Of a stretch of DNA of 5,303 nt, positions 1-5,303 are shown piece by piece. A program made the translations under genes and the position numbers. The notes below the pieces were generated by a model. That model was not told where the DNA came from. It did no database searches and saw only the letters and a program-made list of their open reading frames with translations. The first letter of the stretch is position 1. Every line of letters starts with the position of its first letter. Source of the stretch: 66-474 sp035717365 (lineage in GTDB: Bacteria > Pseudomonadota > Gammaproteobacteria > Xanthomonadales > Rhodanobacteraceae). Location: positions 1 through 5,303 of the forward strand of contig DASTIS010000178.1 in assembly GCA_035717365.1 (NCBI GenBank), given 5' to 3'.

Positions 1-1
1 G

Positions 2-580
2 GCCGCGCGCAAGACGTTGAGCGACGCAGAAAAACTCGATCCGCTGAACCCATGGTACCCGCGCTGGGAAGCCTACGCCGCGATCGCGCAGCGCGATGAA
101 ACCGGTGCGATGGAACTTGCGCAGCGGGTGGACAAGCTCGACCCGAATTTCGCCTACAACGGTGACGCGGTGGCGATCGTCGATGGCGCGTTCGGCCATT
201 GGCAGGCGTGCGTGGATCGTTACAAGCAGCAACACGCGCTGGTCAGCCTTTCGAGCCCGCAGCTCGCGATCTGCCAGGCGCACACGGGGAACGCGGCGCA
301 GGCGCGCACCGCCGTGGAAACACTGCAGGCGGCCGCGCAGCGCCGTTACGTCGATCGTGCCTACATCGCCGCGATCTACGCCGCACTGGGCGACAAGGAT
401 CGTGCGGTGGCCGAACTCGAGCAGGCGTATCGCGATCATTCCGTGCACATGGTCAGCCTGTGGCTGAATCCGTGGTTCCGTTCCTTGCACGGCGATCCAC
501 GCTTCGACGCGCTCGTTGCGCGGATCGCGGCGGGCGGCCACGACGATTCATCGGCCGCAGCGGCCGGTGCGCTAAAATAG
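2..580 (+). CDS. TPR-repeat protein, C-terminal part (5' end outside window)
   Basis: The frame is open from the left edge, so this is the last 192 codons of a longer gene; the in-frame TTG at 17 is not a convincing start because the frame is open upstream and there is no ribosome site. The visible protein is alpha-helical with TPR-like units: a repeat ending in 'KLDPLNPWY', a second ending in 'KLDPNFAYN', then a helix pair around 'AYIAAIYAALGDKDRAVAEL', which is a good TPR consensus. It closes with a 'LNPWFRSLHGDPRF' segment, a tail often seen at the end of TPR domains attached to CadC-like winged-helix regulators, adenylate cyclases or Ser/Thr kinases. The N-terminal domain that would decide between these is missing, so only a protein-binding scaffold role can be given. 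The gene ends 19 nt before prpB on the same strand, and its last codons overlap a possible prpB promoter. Confidence is high for a TPR protein and low for its wider function. Confidence 0.85.
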   Translation, partial: AARKTLSDAEKLDPLNPWYPRWEAYAAIAQRDETGAMELAQRVDKLDPNFAYNGDAVAIVDGAFGHWQACVDRYKQQHALVSLSSPQLAICQAHTGNAAQARTAVETLQAAAQRRYVDRAYIAAIYAALGDKDRAVAELEQAYRDHSVHMVSLWLNPWFRSLHGDPRFDALVARIAAGGHDDSSAAAAGALK

Positions 581-582
581 CG
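552..582 (+). promoter_or_regulatory. Possible prpB promoter/operator: -10-like TAAAAT within adjacent palindromes
   Basis: TAAAAT at 573-578 resembles a sigma-70 -10 box. It sits inside a 13-nt palindrome, CGCTA-AAA-TAGCG (570-582), just after a second inverted repeat, CGGCCG-CAG-CGGCCG (552-566). A start site near 585 would give a very short leader before the GGAGG ribosome site of prpB. No good -35 box lies 16-18 nt upstream (550-555 reads ATCGGC), so any promoter here would probably need an activator. Both palindromes lie in the end of the TPR coding region, and the first may simply reflect Ala/Ser codons. This is a weak call. Confidence 0.25.
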
Positions 583-599
583 GTTTTACCGGAGGCCGC

Positions 600-1484
600 A
601 TGAGCGATTCCTCTTCCGCGGGAGCACGCTTCCGCGCCGCCCTCGCCGCCGAATCGCCGTTGCAGGTGGTCGGCGCCATCACGGCCTACGCCGGCCTGAT
701 GGCCCGGCGCGTCGGTTACAAGGCGCTGTATCTCTCGGGTGGCGGTGTCGCGGCCAATTCGTTGGGCGTGCCGGACCTCGGCATTTCGACGATGGAGGAC
801 GTGCTGACCGATGCGCGCCGGATTGTCGAAGCCACACAGTTGCCGCTGTTGGTCGACATCGACACCGGCTGGGGTGGTGCCTTCAACATCGCCCGCACGA
901 TCCGTTCTTTCGAGCGCGTCGGCGTCGCCGCCGTGCACATGGAGGACCAGGTCGGCCAGAAGCGTTGCGGCCACCGCCCGGGCAAGGAAGTGGTGCCGAA
1001 AGAGGAAATGGTGGATCGCGTGAAAGCGGCGGTCGACGCAAAAGCCGACAAGGATTTCGTGTTGATGGCACGCACCGATGCCGCCGCGGTCGAAGGCATC
1101 GACAGTGCGATCGAGCGCGCGGTGGCCTACGTCGAAGCCGGCGCCGACATGGTTTTTCCCGAGGCCATGAAGACGCTGGACGATTACCGCAAGTTCAAGG
1201 CGGCGGTGAAGGTGCCAATCCTCGCCAACCTCACGGAGTTCGGTTCCACGCCATTCTTCACCGTCGACGAACTGCGCTCCGCGAACGTCGACATCGCGCT
1301 GTACTGTTGCGGTGCCTATCGCGCGATGAACAAGGCTGCGCTCGGGTTCTACGAAACCGTGCGACGCGACGGCACGCAGAAGGCGTATGTGCCGCAGATG
1401 CAGACGCGCGAAGAGCTGTACGACTTCCTGGGCTACCACGCCTACGAGGACAAGCTCGACGAGTTGTTTGCGGTGAAGAAATAG
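600..1484 (+). CDS. prpB: 2-methylisocitrate lyase
   Basis: PrpB splits (2S,3R)-2-methylisocitrate into pyruvate and succinate, the last step of the 2-methylcitrate cycle for propionyl-CoA breakdown, in the cytoplasm. The 294-residue protein has the normal length for the family and aligns from end to end with the E. coli PrpB sequence as I remember it. Visible motifs are SGGGV (46-50); the Mg-binding DIDTGWG (D86, D88) followed by MED (E115); the isocitrate-lyase-family signature KRCGH (121-125) with catalytic Cys123; ARTDA (157-161); and NLTEFG (210-215). The absence of the long insertions of AceA, together with the PrpB-type 'LPDLGIST'-like stretch (here 58-64), favours methylisocitrate lyase over isocitrate lyase. 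The ATG at 600 has GGAGG at 591-595. It is followed 10 nt later by a membrane-protein gene and then by prpC, so it probably heads an operon. Oxaloacetate hydrolase-type relatives exist, but the prpC neighbour supports this assignment. Confidence 0.95.
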   Translation: MSDSSSAGARFRAALAAESPLQVVGAITAYAGLMARRVGYKALYLSGGGVAANSLGVPDLGISTMEDVLTDARRIVEATQLPLLVDIDTGWGGAFNIARTIRSFERVGVAAVHMEDQVGQKRCGHRPGKEVVPKEEMVDRVKAAVDAKADKDFVLMARTDAAAVEGIDSAIERAVAYVEAGADMVFPEAMKTLDDYRKFKAAVKVPILANLTEFGSTPFFTVDELRSANVDIALYCCGAYRAMNKAALGFYETVRRDGTQKAYVPQMQTREELYDFLGYHAYEDKLDELFAVKK

Positions 1485-1494
1485 GCGACGCCCG

Positions 1495-2145
1495 ATGTCC
1501 GAACTTCAGCGTGACGAAAATGCATCCGCGCCGACTGTGAAGAGGCTCGGCCGCCAAATCCGCTGGGATGCTGCAGCCGCGATCATCGCCTCGCTTGTTG
1601 GGTTGCTGGCACTGGCCGTGGCGGGTTACACCGCGTACATCGAACGTCAGCAGGTGCGCGCCCAGGTGTGGCCGTATGTGGCTATTGGCGAGTCGGACGC
1701 GCTTCCTGACGAAATTGGCCATGTTGTCGTGAACAAAAAGGGCGAGATCGAGAGCCACGGCGGTTTTCTTATGGCGCAAAATGCCGGGGTGGGGCCGGCC
1801 ATCGTGCGCAGCGTCGTGGTCGAAGTGGACGGCAAGCCGCAGCCGGACTGGGATCATGTGATGAAGGCGCTGGGTCTGTCTGATGTTGCCTTCGTCCAGT
1901 CCTCGATCAATCATTCCGTGCTGTCAGCGGGCAAACATGTGAATTTCCTGGTCATTCATGGCCTGGCAGCCTGGAAGCACTTTCGTCAAGGTTATTTTCA
2001 CGATGTATCCATCCGAATCTGTTACGCATCCACATTGGGCGATGACTGGATGACTGTCCATGATCCCCTCAGCCACGACCATCGCGAGGGTCAATCGATG
2101 GATTCCTGTCCGTACGTGCCCAAGGGTGATCAATTCCATGGTTGA
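1495..2145 (+). CDS. Uncharacterised single-pass membrane protein with extracytoplasmic domain
   Basis: I do not recognise this 216-residue protein by name. A basic N-terminus (KRLGRQIRW, 16-24) precedes one hydrophobic segment at about 26-48 (AAAAIIASLVGLLALAVAGY and on). By the positive-inside rule this predicts N-in, with about 165 residues in the periplasm, although R51 and R55 just after the segment make the topology less certain. The distal part looks beta-rich and carries 'QNAGVGPAIV' (95-104), a phrase seen in many uncharacterised proteins with a short N-terminal anchor followed by 'Q...AQVWPY'. Cys176 and Cys205 could form a disulfide if the domain is exported. The ATG lies 10 nt after the prpB stop, with no strong Shine-Dalgarno sequence; coupling to prpB translation is plausible. 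Base composition is unlike its neighbours: 26 of 60 bases are G/C at 1981-2040, against 38 of 60 at 2281-2340 in prpC. This points to later acquisition. Nothing links it biochemically to propionate use. Confidence 0.85.
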   Translation: MSELQRDENASAPTVKRLGRQIRWDAAAAIIASLVGLLALAVAGYTAYIERQQVRAQVWPYVAIGESDALPDEIGHVVVNKKGEIESHGGFLMAQNAGVGPAIVRSVVVEVDGKPQPDWDHVMKALGLSDVAFVQSSINHSVLSAGKHVNFLVIHGLAAWKHFRQGYFHDVSIRICYASTLGDDWMTVHDPLSHDHREGQSMDSCPYVPKGDQFHG

Positions 2146-2164
2146 TGCAACAACCGTTTTCCGC

Positions 2165-2170
2165 AAGAGG
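2165..2170 (+). promoter_or_regulatory. Ribosome binding site for prpC
   Basis: AAGAGG lies 8 nt before the ATG at 2179 and fixes that start. The resulting N-terminus runs straight into the conserved 'KPKKSVALSGV' of 2-methylcitrate synthases. Nothing promoter-like was seen in the 33-nt gap after the preceding gene. Confidence 0.6.
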
Positions 2171-2178
2171 TTTGAAAC

Positions 2179-3333
2179 ATGAGCGACGATTCCAGCCAGG
2201 GTTTACCCAAACCGAAGAAATCCGTGGCGCTGTCCGGCGTCGCCGCCGGCAACACCGCGCTGTGCACGGTCGGCCGCAGCGGCAACGACCTGCATTACCG
2301 CGGCTACGACATCAAGGACCTGGCGACCAGGGCGACGTTCGAGGAGGTCGCGTACCTGCTGGTGCACGAATACCTGCCGACCTGGGCGGAACTCAACGCC
2401 TACCGCGCGAAACTGCAGCGCCTGCGTGGCTTGCCGCAACCGGTCAAGGTGGCGCTCGAACTGCTGCCGGCTTCGACGCATCCGATGGACGTGATGCGTA
2501 CCGGCTGCTCGGTGCTGGGAACCGCGTTGCCGGAAGCGCACGATCACAATGCCACCGGCGCACGCGACATCGCCGACCGGATGATGGCGAGTTTCGGTTC
2601 GATGCTGCTGTACTGGTACCACTTTTCGCACAATGGCTGCCGCATCGAGGTCGAGACCGATGACGAGACGATCGCCGCGCACTTCCTGCACCTGTTGCAC
2701 GGCAAGGCGCCGAGCGAGCTGCACGCGAACGCGCTGGACAAATCACTGGTCCTGTACGCCGAGCACGAATTCAACGCCTCGGCATTCACCGCGCGCGTGA
2801 TCGCGGGTACCGGTTCGGACATGTATTCCGCGATCACCGGCGCGATCGGCGCGCTGCGCGGTCCCAAGCACGGCGGCGCCAACGAAGCGGCGATGGAGAT
2901 CATCAGCCGCTACCGCACCGCGGACGATGCCGACGCCGACATCCGCAAGCGTGTCGCCAACAAGGAGATCGTGATCGGCTTCGGCCACCCTGTCTACACC
3001 ATCGGCGATCCGCGCAATCCGATCATCAAGGAGATTTCGCGCAAGCTCTGCACCGACGGCGGCAACCCGCGCCTTTTCGAGGTGTCCGAGCGGATCGAGA
3101 ACGTGATGATGGAATTGAAGAAGATGTTCCCGAACCTCGACTGGTATTCGGCCAGCGTCTATCACATGCTGGGCGTGCCGACCGCGATGTTCACGCCGTT
3201 GTTCGTGATCGCGCGCACCTCGGGTTGGAGCGCGCACGTGGTCGAACAACGCCAGGACGGCAAGATCATCCGGCCCAGCGCCAATTACACAGGGCCGGAG
3301 GACCGCGCCTACGTTCCGATCGAAAAGCGGTAA
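2179..3333 (+). CDS. prpC: 2-methylcitrate synthase
   Basis: PrpC condenses propionyl-CoA with oxaloacetate to 2-methylcitrate plus CoA, the entry step of the 2-methylcitrate cycle, in the cytoplasm. The protein has 384 residues, the usual length for the family, and is complete. It shows the PrpC-type start KPKKSVALSGV (11-21), GNDLHYRGYDI (35-45), the long SGARD/IAD and LLYWYH region, EHEFNAS (195-201), and the citrate synthase catalytic triad: His231 in GPKHGGAN, His270 in GFGHPVY and Asp321 in NLDWYSA. The C-terminus KIIRPSANYTGPEDR is the conserved PrpC tail. These features separate it from housekeeping GltA, which is longer and has a different N-terminus. It is preceded by a low-G+C membrane-protein gene and followed 13 nt later by a secreted propeller gene, so the common adjacent prpB-prpC order is interrupted. 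Its last 90 nt (3244-3333, from Glu356) recur in diverged form at 4671-4760. Confidence 0.96.
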   Translation: MSDDSSQGLPKPKKSVALSGVAAGNTALCTVGRSGNDLHYRGYDIKDLATRATFEEVAYLLVHEYLPTWAELNAYRAKLQRLRGLPQPVKVALELLPASTHPMDVMRTGCSVLGTALPEAHDHNATGARDIADRMMASFGSMLLYWYHFSHNGCRIEVETDDETIAAHFLHLLHGKAPSELHANALDKSLVLYAEHEFNASAFTARVIAGTGSDMYSAITGAIGALRGPKHGGANEAAMEIISRYRTADDADADIRKRVANKEIVIGFGHPVYTIGDPRNPIIKEISRKLCTDGGNPRLFEVSERIENVMMELKKMFPNLDWYSASVYHMLGVPTAMFTPLFVIARTSGWSAHVVEQRQDGKIIRPSANYTGPEDRAYVPIEKR

Positions 3334-3346
3334 CGGGAAAAACACC

Positions 3347-4642
3347 ATGCACCACGTTTGGCGATCCCGCGGGCGTGCCTTCTCGATCCAGATCGGCCTG
3401 CTGCTGTGCATGGGCTTGGGGGCGCCTGCGTTCGCTGCCGATCAGGTCGGCACGCTTGCCACCAGGGTCAATGCCGCTTACCACGCCCACCGGTACGCGG
3501 CGATGGAGACGGATGTTGGGCAGCTTCTGAAGTTGTTGCCGGAATTTCCGCAGGCCATCTACTTCATGGCCATTGCGCGCGCGGGACAGGGTGACCGCGC
3601 CGGGGCTCTGCGCGCGCTCGACCGGCTGGCGGACAAGGGCCTGTACTTCGACATTCGCAAGCAAGCGGTACTGAAGCAACTGCAAGGCGCGACGCGCTTC
3701 GCTTCGATCGAGCAACGTTTTGCTGCCAACCTGAAACCGACGGGTCATGCGAAACCCGCGTTCCGCCTGCGCGAAAAGGATTTCATTCCGGAAGGCGTCG
3801 CTTACGACCGGCGCGATGGCGATTTCTTCGTGTCGAGCGTGCACTTGCGCGAGATCGTGCGGGTGCATCAGGGGCATGTCATTATTTTTGCCGACCGGAG
3901 TTCCGGTCTCGACAGCGTGCTCGGTATCCGCGTCGACACCAAACGCGATGCGCTGTGGGCGACCAGCGCCGCTTTGCCGCAAATGCAAGGTTATGCTCAG
4001 GCGCAGCAGGGGCGTACCGCGCTGTTCCGTTTCGATTTGCGTACCGGCGCCCTGATCGCAACCTATCGTCCAACTGATGCTGGGGATCATCAGTTCAACG
4101 ATCTGGACGTGGCGCCCGACGGAACGGTATTTGTCGCCGATGGCGATGGTGGCGTATACGTGCTCAAGCCGGGTGCCAGGCGGCTCGAACCATTGACGCC
4201 CGCCAACACATTGCATTCGGCCCAGGGCCTTGTCTTGTCGGCCGATGGACGCCGCCTGTACGTCGCCGATTACGCAGGCGGACTGTTCGCCTTCGATCTG
4301 CAAACACGCCGGTTGATCCGCGTAACGGCGCCGCCCGATGTGTGCGTGTATGGCATCGACGGTCTGCTCGCGAATGGCAATGATCTGGTGGCGACGCAGA
4401 ACGGCATCCAGCCACAGCGGATTATCCGTTACCGTCTCGGCGATGGTGGCCTTGTCGTCGAATCCGCGCAGGTGCTGAGCGCCAACGATCCATTGGTTCC
4501 GGAACCGACGCTGCTGACCATCGTTGACGGCACGCTTTACGTTGTGGCCAACAGCCAGTGGAGTCGTTTCGACGCAAACGGGCATTTGTCGCCGGACGGC
4601 TCGCTGCAAGCCCCGTTGATCGCGAAATTGCCGTTGCACTGA
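3347..4642 (+). CDS. Exported TPR and SMP-30/gluconolactonase-like beta-propeller protein
   Basis: The 431-residue protein starts with a signal peptide: basic residues (RSRGR), a hydrophobic core (about 12-25) and a likely cleavage after APAFA (residue 30), so it should be periplasmic or secreted. Residues about 32-125 are helical and TPR-like (AIYFMAIARAGQGDRAGALRAL and onward). Residues about 140-425 form a repetitive beta-propeller with strand phrases such as 'DVAPDGTVFVAD' and 'LSADGRRLYVAD'. Three acidic/amide positions resemble the SMP-30/gluconolactonase metal ligands: Glu149 (FIPEG), Asn251 (FNDLDV) and Asp338 (YGIDGL). A lactonase-type hydrolase or a ligand-binding propeller is therefore possible; the substrate is unknown. 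The ATG is 13 nt after prpC, with only a weak GGGA (3335-3338) upstream. The stop codon lies directly against a scar containing a second prpC tail, which suggests that this gene arrived by recombination. The fold call is fairly sure; the enzyme activity is inference. Confidence 0.85.
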   Translation: MHHVWRSRGRAFSIQIGLLLCMGLGAPAFAADQVGTLATRVNAAYHAHRYAAMETDVGQLLKLLPEFPQAIYFMAIARAGQGDRAGALRALDRLADKGLYFDIRKQAVLKQLQGATRFASIEQRFAANLKPTGHAKPAFRLREKDFIPEGVAYDRRDGDFFVSSVHLREIVRVHQGHVIIFADRSSGLDSVLGIRVDTKRDALWATSAALPQMQGYAQAQQGRTALFRFDLRTGALIATYRPTDAGDHQFNDLDVAPDGTVFVADGDGGVYVLKPGARRLEPLTPANTLHSAQGLVLSADGRRLYVADYAGGLFAFDLQTRRLIRVTAPPDVCVYGIDGLLANGNDLVATQNGIQPQRIIRYRLGDGGLVVESAQVLSANDPLVPEPTLLTIVDGTLYVVANSQWSRFDANGHLSPDGSLQAPLIAKLPLH

Positions 4643-4673
4643 ACTTGCCGAGTTGCGTGTCGACGCGTTCGAA
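4643..4673 (-). pseudogene. Possible short remnant of a glutathione transferase gene
   Basis: Read on the - strand, this stretch encodes LFERVDTQLGKF, closely resembling YFEQMDRQLGKH inside the intact GST gene to the right. At the DNA level 4645-4673 matches 5110-5138 at 24 of 29 positions, starting with 12 identical bases and in the same codon phase. It lies between the stop of the propeller gene and the prpC-like tail, and overlaps the latter at TTCGAA. The match is short and could be chance, so this is tentative. Confidence 0.35.
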
Positions 4674-4760
4674 CAGCGCCGGGGCGGCAAGATCATCCGC
4701 CCGTCGGCGAATTACACCGGGCCGGAAGATCGCGCCTACGTTCCGATCGAGAAGCGCTGA
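4671..4760 (+). pseudogene. prpC: Second, orphan copy of the prpC 3' end
   Basis: This stretch encodes the final 29 residues of 2-methylcitrate synthase plus a stop, ending YVPIEKR, and aligns without gaps to 3244-3333 of the intact prpC. I count 75 of 90 identical bases and 27 of 29 identical residues (Q to R and D to G near the start). Thirteen of the 15 differences are silent, including TAA to TGA. No ribosome site or plausible start opens this frame; an in-frame TTG at 4653 has no Shine-Dalgarno sequence. The stretch cannot make an enzyme, because all catalytic residues lie upstream of it. The silent pattern shows that the two copies diverged while both were under protein-level selection, so this is more likely the tail of another prpC allele left by recombination than a fresh local duplication. 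Confidence 0.9.
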
Positions 4761-4776
4761 CGGATCAAGGAAGCTG

Positions 4777-4799
4777 GCGCTTGGGGTTGTGCCAAGCGC
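4777..4799 (+). terminator. Stem-loop after the prpC-like tail, possible terminator
   Basis: A perfect 8-bp inverted repeat, GCGCTTGG (4777-4784) and CCAAGCGC (4792-4799), encloses a 7-nt loop. It starts 17 nt after the orphan prpC stop and lies between convergent genes, where a terminator is expected. The T-rich tract (AATTTTCT, about 4808-4815) comes 8-9 nt after the stem rather than directly behind it, so it is not a canonical Rho-independent terminator. It may have served the ancestral prpC and now end the whole operon. Confidence 0.4.
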
Positions 4800-4818
4800 T
4801 CTCGGACAATTTTCTCTC

Positions 4819-4890
4819 GCCGGCAGGCCGGCTCCTACGCGAGGCGGTGTGGTTTGCGTGATCATCGTAGGAGCGCGCCTGCGCGCGATC
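4819..4890. repeat. Inverted pair of REP-like hairpins (REPIN/BIME-like)
   Basis: Two short palindromes face each other about 26 nt apart. The right one (4866-4890) reads CGTAGGAGC followed by the hairpin GCGCGC-CT-GCGCGC. The left one (4819-4839), on the complementary strand, reads CGTAGGAGCC and forms GCCGGC-AG-GCCGGC. The shared GTAGGAGC head followed by a GC-rich hairpin is the form of REP elements common in Xanthomonadaceae relatives and in Pseudomonas, which are moved by RAYT transposases. No RAYT gene is in the window. Lying between convergent genes is typical; roles in transcript ends or as passive selfish repeats are both possible. Confidence 0.75.
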
Positions 4891-4916
4891 CCGCTCGCGT
4901 AACCAGCAGGGTCGGA

Positions 4917-5303
4917 TCACGCCGCCTTTGCCTGGTCCAGCCGTTCGCCTTTCAGCGCGTTCTGCACGCCGGCGTCGGCCCGCATCCGCTGCTCGAACTG
5001 CTTGAGGTTTTCGAGGCCGGACAGGTCCACCTTGACGCCCTTGGCCCAGCGCAGCAACACGAACAAATACGGGTCGGCGATCGAACGCGTACCGGCCAGC
5101 CACTCGTGTTTGCCGAGTTGCCTGTCCATCTGTTCGAAATACACGCGCAACCGCTTGCGTGCGTTGTCGTGGGTTTTCTTGATCATGTCCTGGTCACCGA
5201 GAAAGTCGGTGGTGCCGAACAACGGCTTGAACGCAGGGTGCATGTCGGAGTTGATGATCGCAAGCCAGCGGTTGACTTCGGCGCGTCCGCGCGGCGTACC
5301 GTC
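4917..5303 (-). CDS. Glutathione S-transferase, beta class, C-terminal part (5' end outside window)
   Basis: The frame is open to the right edge, so these 128 codons are the last two thirds of a gene of about 200 codons; the ATG at 5243 is internal, since conserved GST sequence (GRAEVNRWLAIINSD) lies before it. GSTs join glutathione to electrophiles or reduce peroxides in the cytoplasm. The visible part is the all-helical C-terminal domain: 'NRWLAIINSDMHPAFKPLF' with a His (visible residue 22) at the place of His106 in E. coli GstA, then YFEQMDRQLGKHEWLAG, the capping box SIAD (74-77) in 'SIADPYLFVLLRWA', and 'VQNALKGERL' near the end. These match E. coli GstA closely in order and spacing. 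The thioredoxin-like domain with the beta-class Cys is outside the window, so the catalytic Cys cannot be checked. The gene is convergent with the prp operon and separated from it by REP hairpins. Confidence 0.9.
   Translation of the reverse strand, partial: DGTPRGRAEVNRWLAIINSDMHPAFKPLFGTTDFLGDQDMIKKTHDNARKRLRVYFEQMDRQLGKHEWLAGTRSIADPYLFVLLRWAKGVKVDLSGLENLKQFEQRMRADAGVQNALKGERLDQAKAA

Noticed and set aside
17..580. TPR gene taken as starting at TTG 17
   Set aside because: The frame is open upstream to the edge, TTG has no ribosome site, and a TPR helix is already in progress; it is a truncated longer gene.
453..1439. Long - strand open frame opposite prpB
   Set aside because: It mirrors a well-conserved enzyme gene, has a low-complexity His/Arg/Ala-rich translation, and shows no ribosome site or family resemblance.
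3266..4696. Long - strand open frame (476 codons) opposite the propeller gene, beginning in one prpC tail and ending in the other
   Set aside because: The + strand gene has a signal peptide, propeller repeats and conserved ligands, while the antisense product shows no recognisable domain. High G+C makes such mirror frames common, and the tail-to-tail extent is a by-product of the repeat.
3244..4760. Direct repeats as the ends of a transposon or integron cassette
   Set aside because: The repeats are diverged coding sequence, not identical target duplications. There is no transposase, integrase or terminal inverted repeat between them.
4558..4902. + strand open frame running through the scar and the REP hairpins
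   Set aside because: It starts inside the propeller gene in another frame, reads the prpC tail out of frame and continues through repeats; no coding signal was seen.
4917..5243. GST gene taken as complete from the ATG at 5243
   Set aside because: The frame stays open to the window edge and encodes conserved GST residues upstream of that ATG, so the gene is partial here.

Overview
The window reads as chromosomal DNA of a GC-rich gammaproteobacterium. The order Xanthomonadales (Lysobacterales), perhaps Rhodanobacteraceae, is the likeliest home. That placement is an inference from the protein flavour and from paired GTAGGAGC-type REP hairpins; no marker gene proves it.

Layout, left to right. 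(1) The 3' end of a TPR-repeat protein gene, whose start lies outside the window (2-580, +). (2) A tight run of four + strand genes: prpB, methylisocitrate lyase (600-1484); an unrecognised single-pass membrane protein of lower G+C (1495-2145); prpC, 2-methylcitrate synthase (2179-3333); and a secreted TPR plus SMP-30-like beta-propeller protein (3347-4642). Gaps of 10, 33 and 13 nt suggest one transcript. (3) A scar at about 4641-4760. It holds a diverged second copy of the last 90 nt of prpC, preceded by a short antisense stretch resembling the neighbouring glutathione transferase gene. (4) A roughly 155-nt gap with a hairpin and an inverted pair of REP-like hairpins. (5) The 3' two thirds of a beta-class glutathione S-transferase gene on the - strand (4917-5303), entering from the right edge and convergent with the operon.

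PrpC condenses propionyl-CoA with oxaloacetate to 2-methylcitrate, and PrpB splits 2-methylisocitrate into pyruvate and succinate. These are the first and last steps of the 2-methylcitrate cycle, used for propionate and odd-chain or branched-carbon breakdown. The dehydration/hydration enzymes (AcnD/PrpF or PrpD) and a PrpR regulator are not in the window. The two accessory genes have no recognised role in the cycle.

The most notable observation is the scar. The operon carries an intact prpC and then, one gene later, a non-coding second prpC 3' end that differs mostly at silent positions. This suggests that the propeller gene reached this locus by recombination at the conserved end of prpC, leaving the older prpC tail behind. 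No wholly new system is evident; the window is a metabolic operon with accessory insertions.
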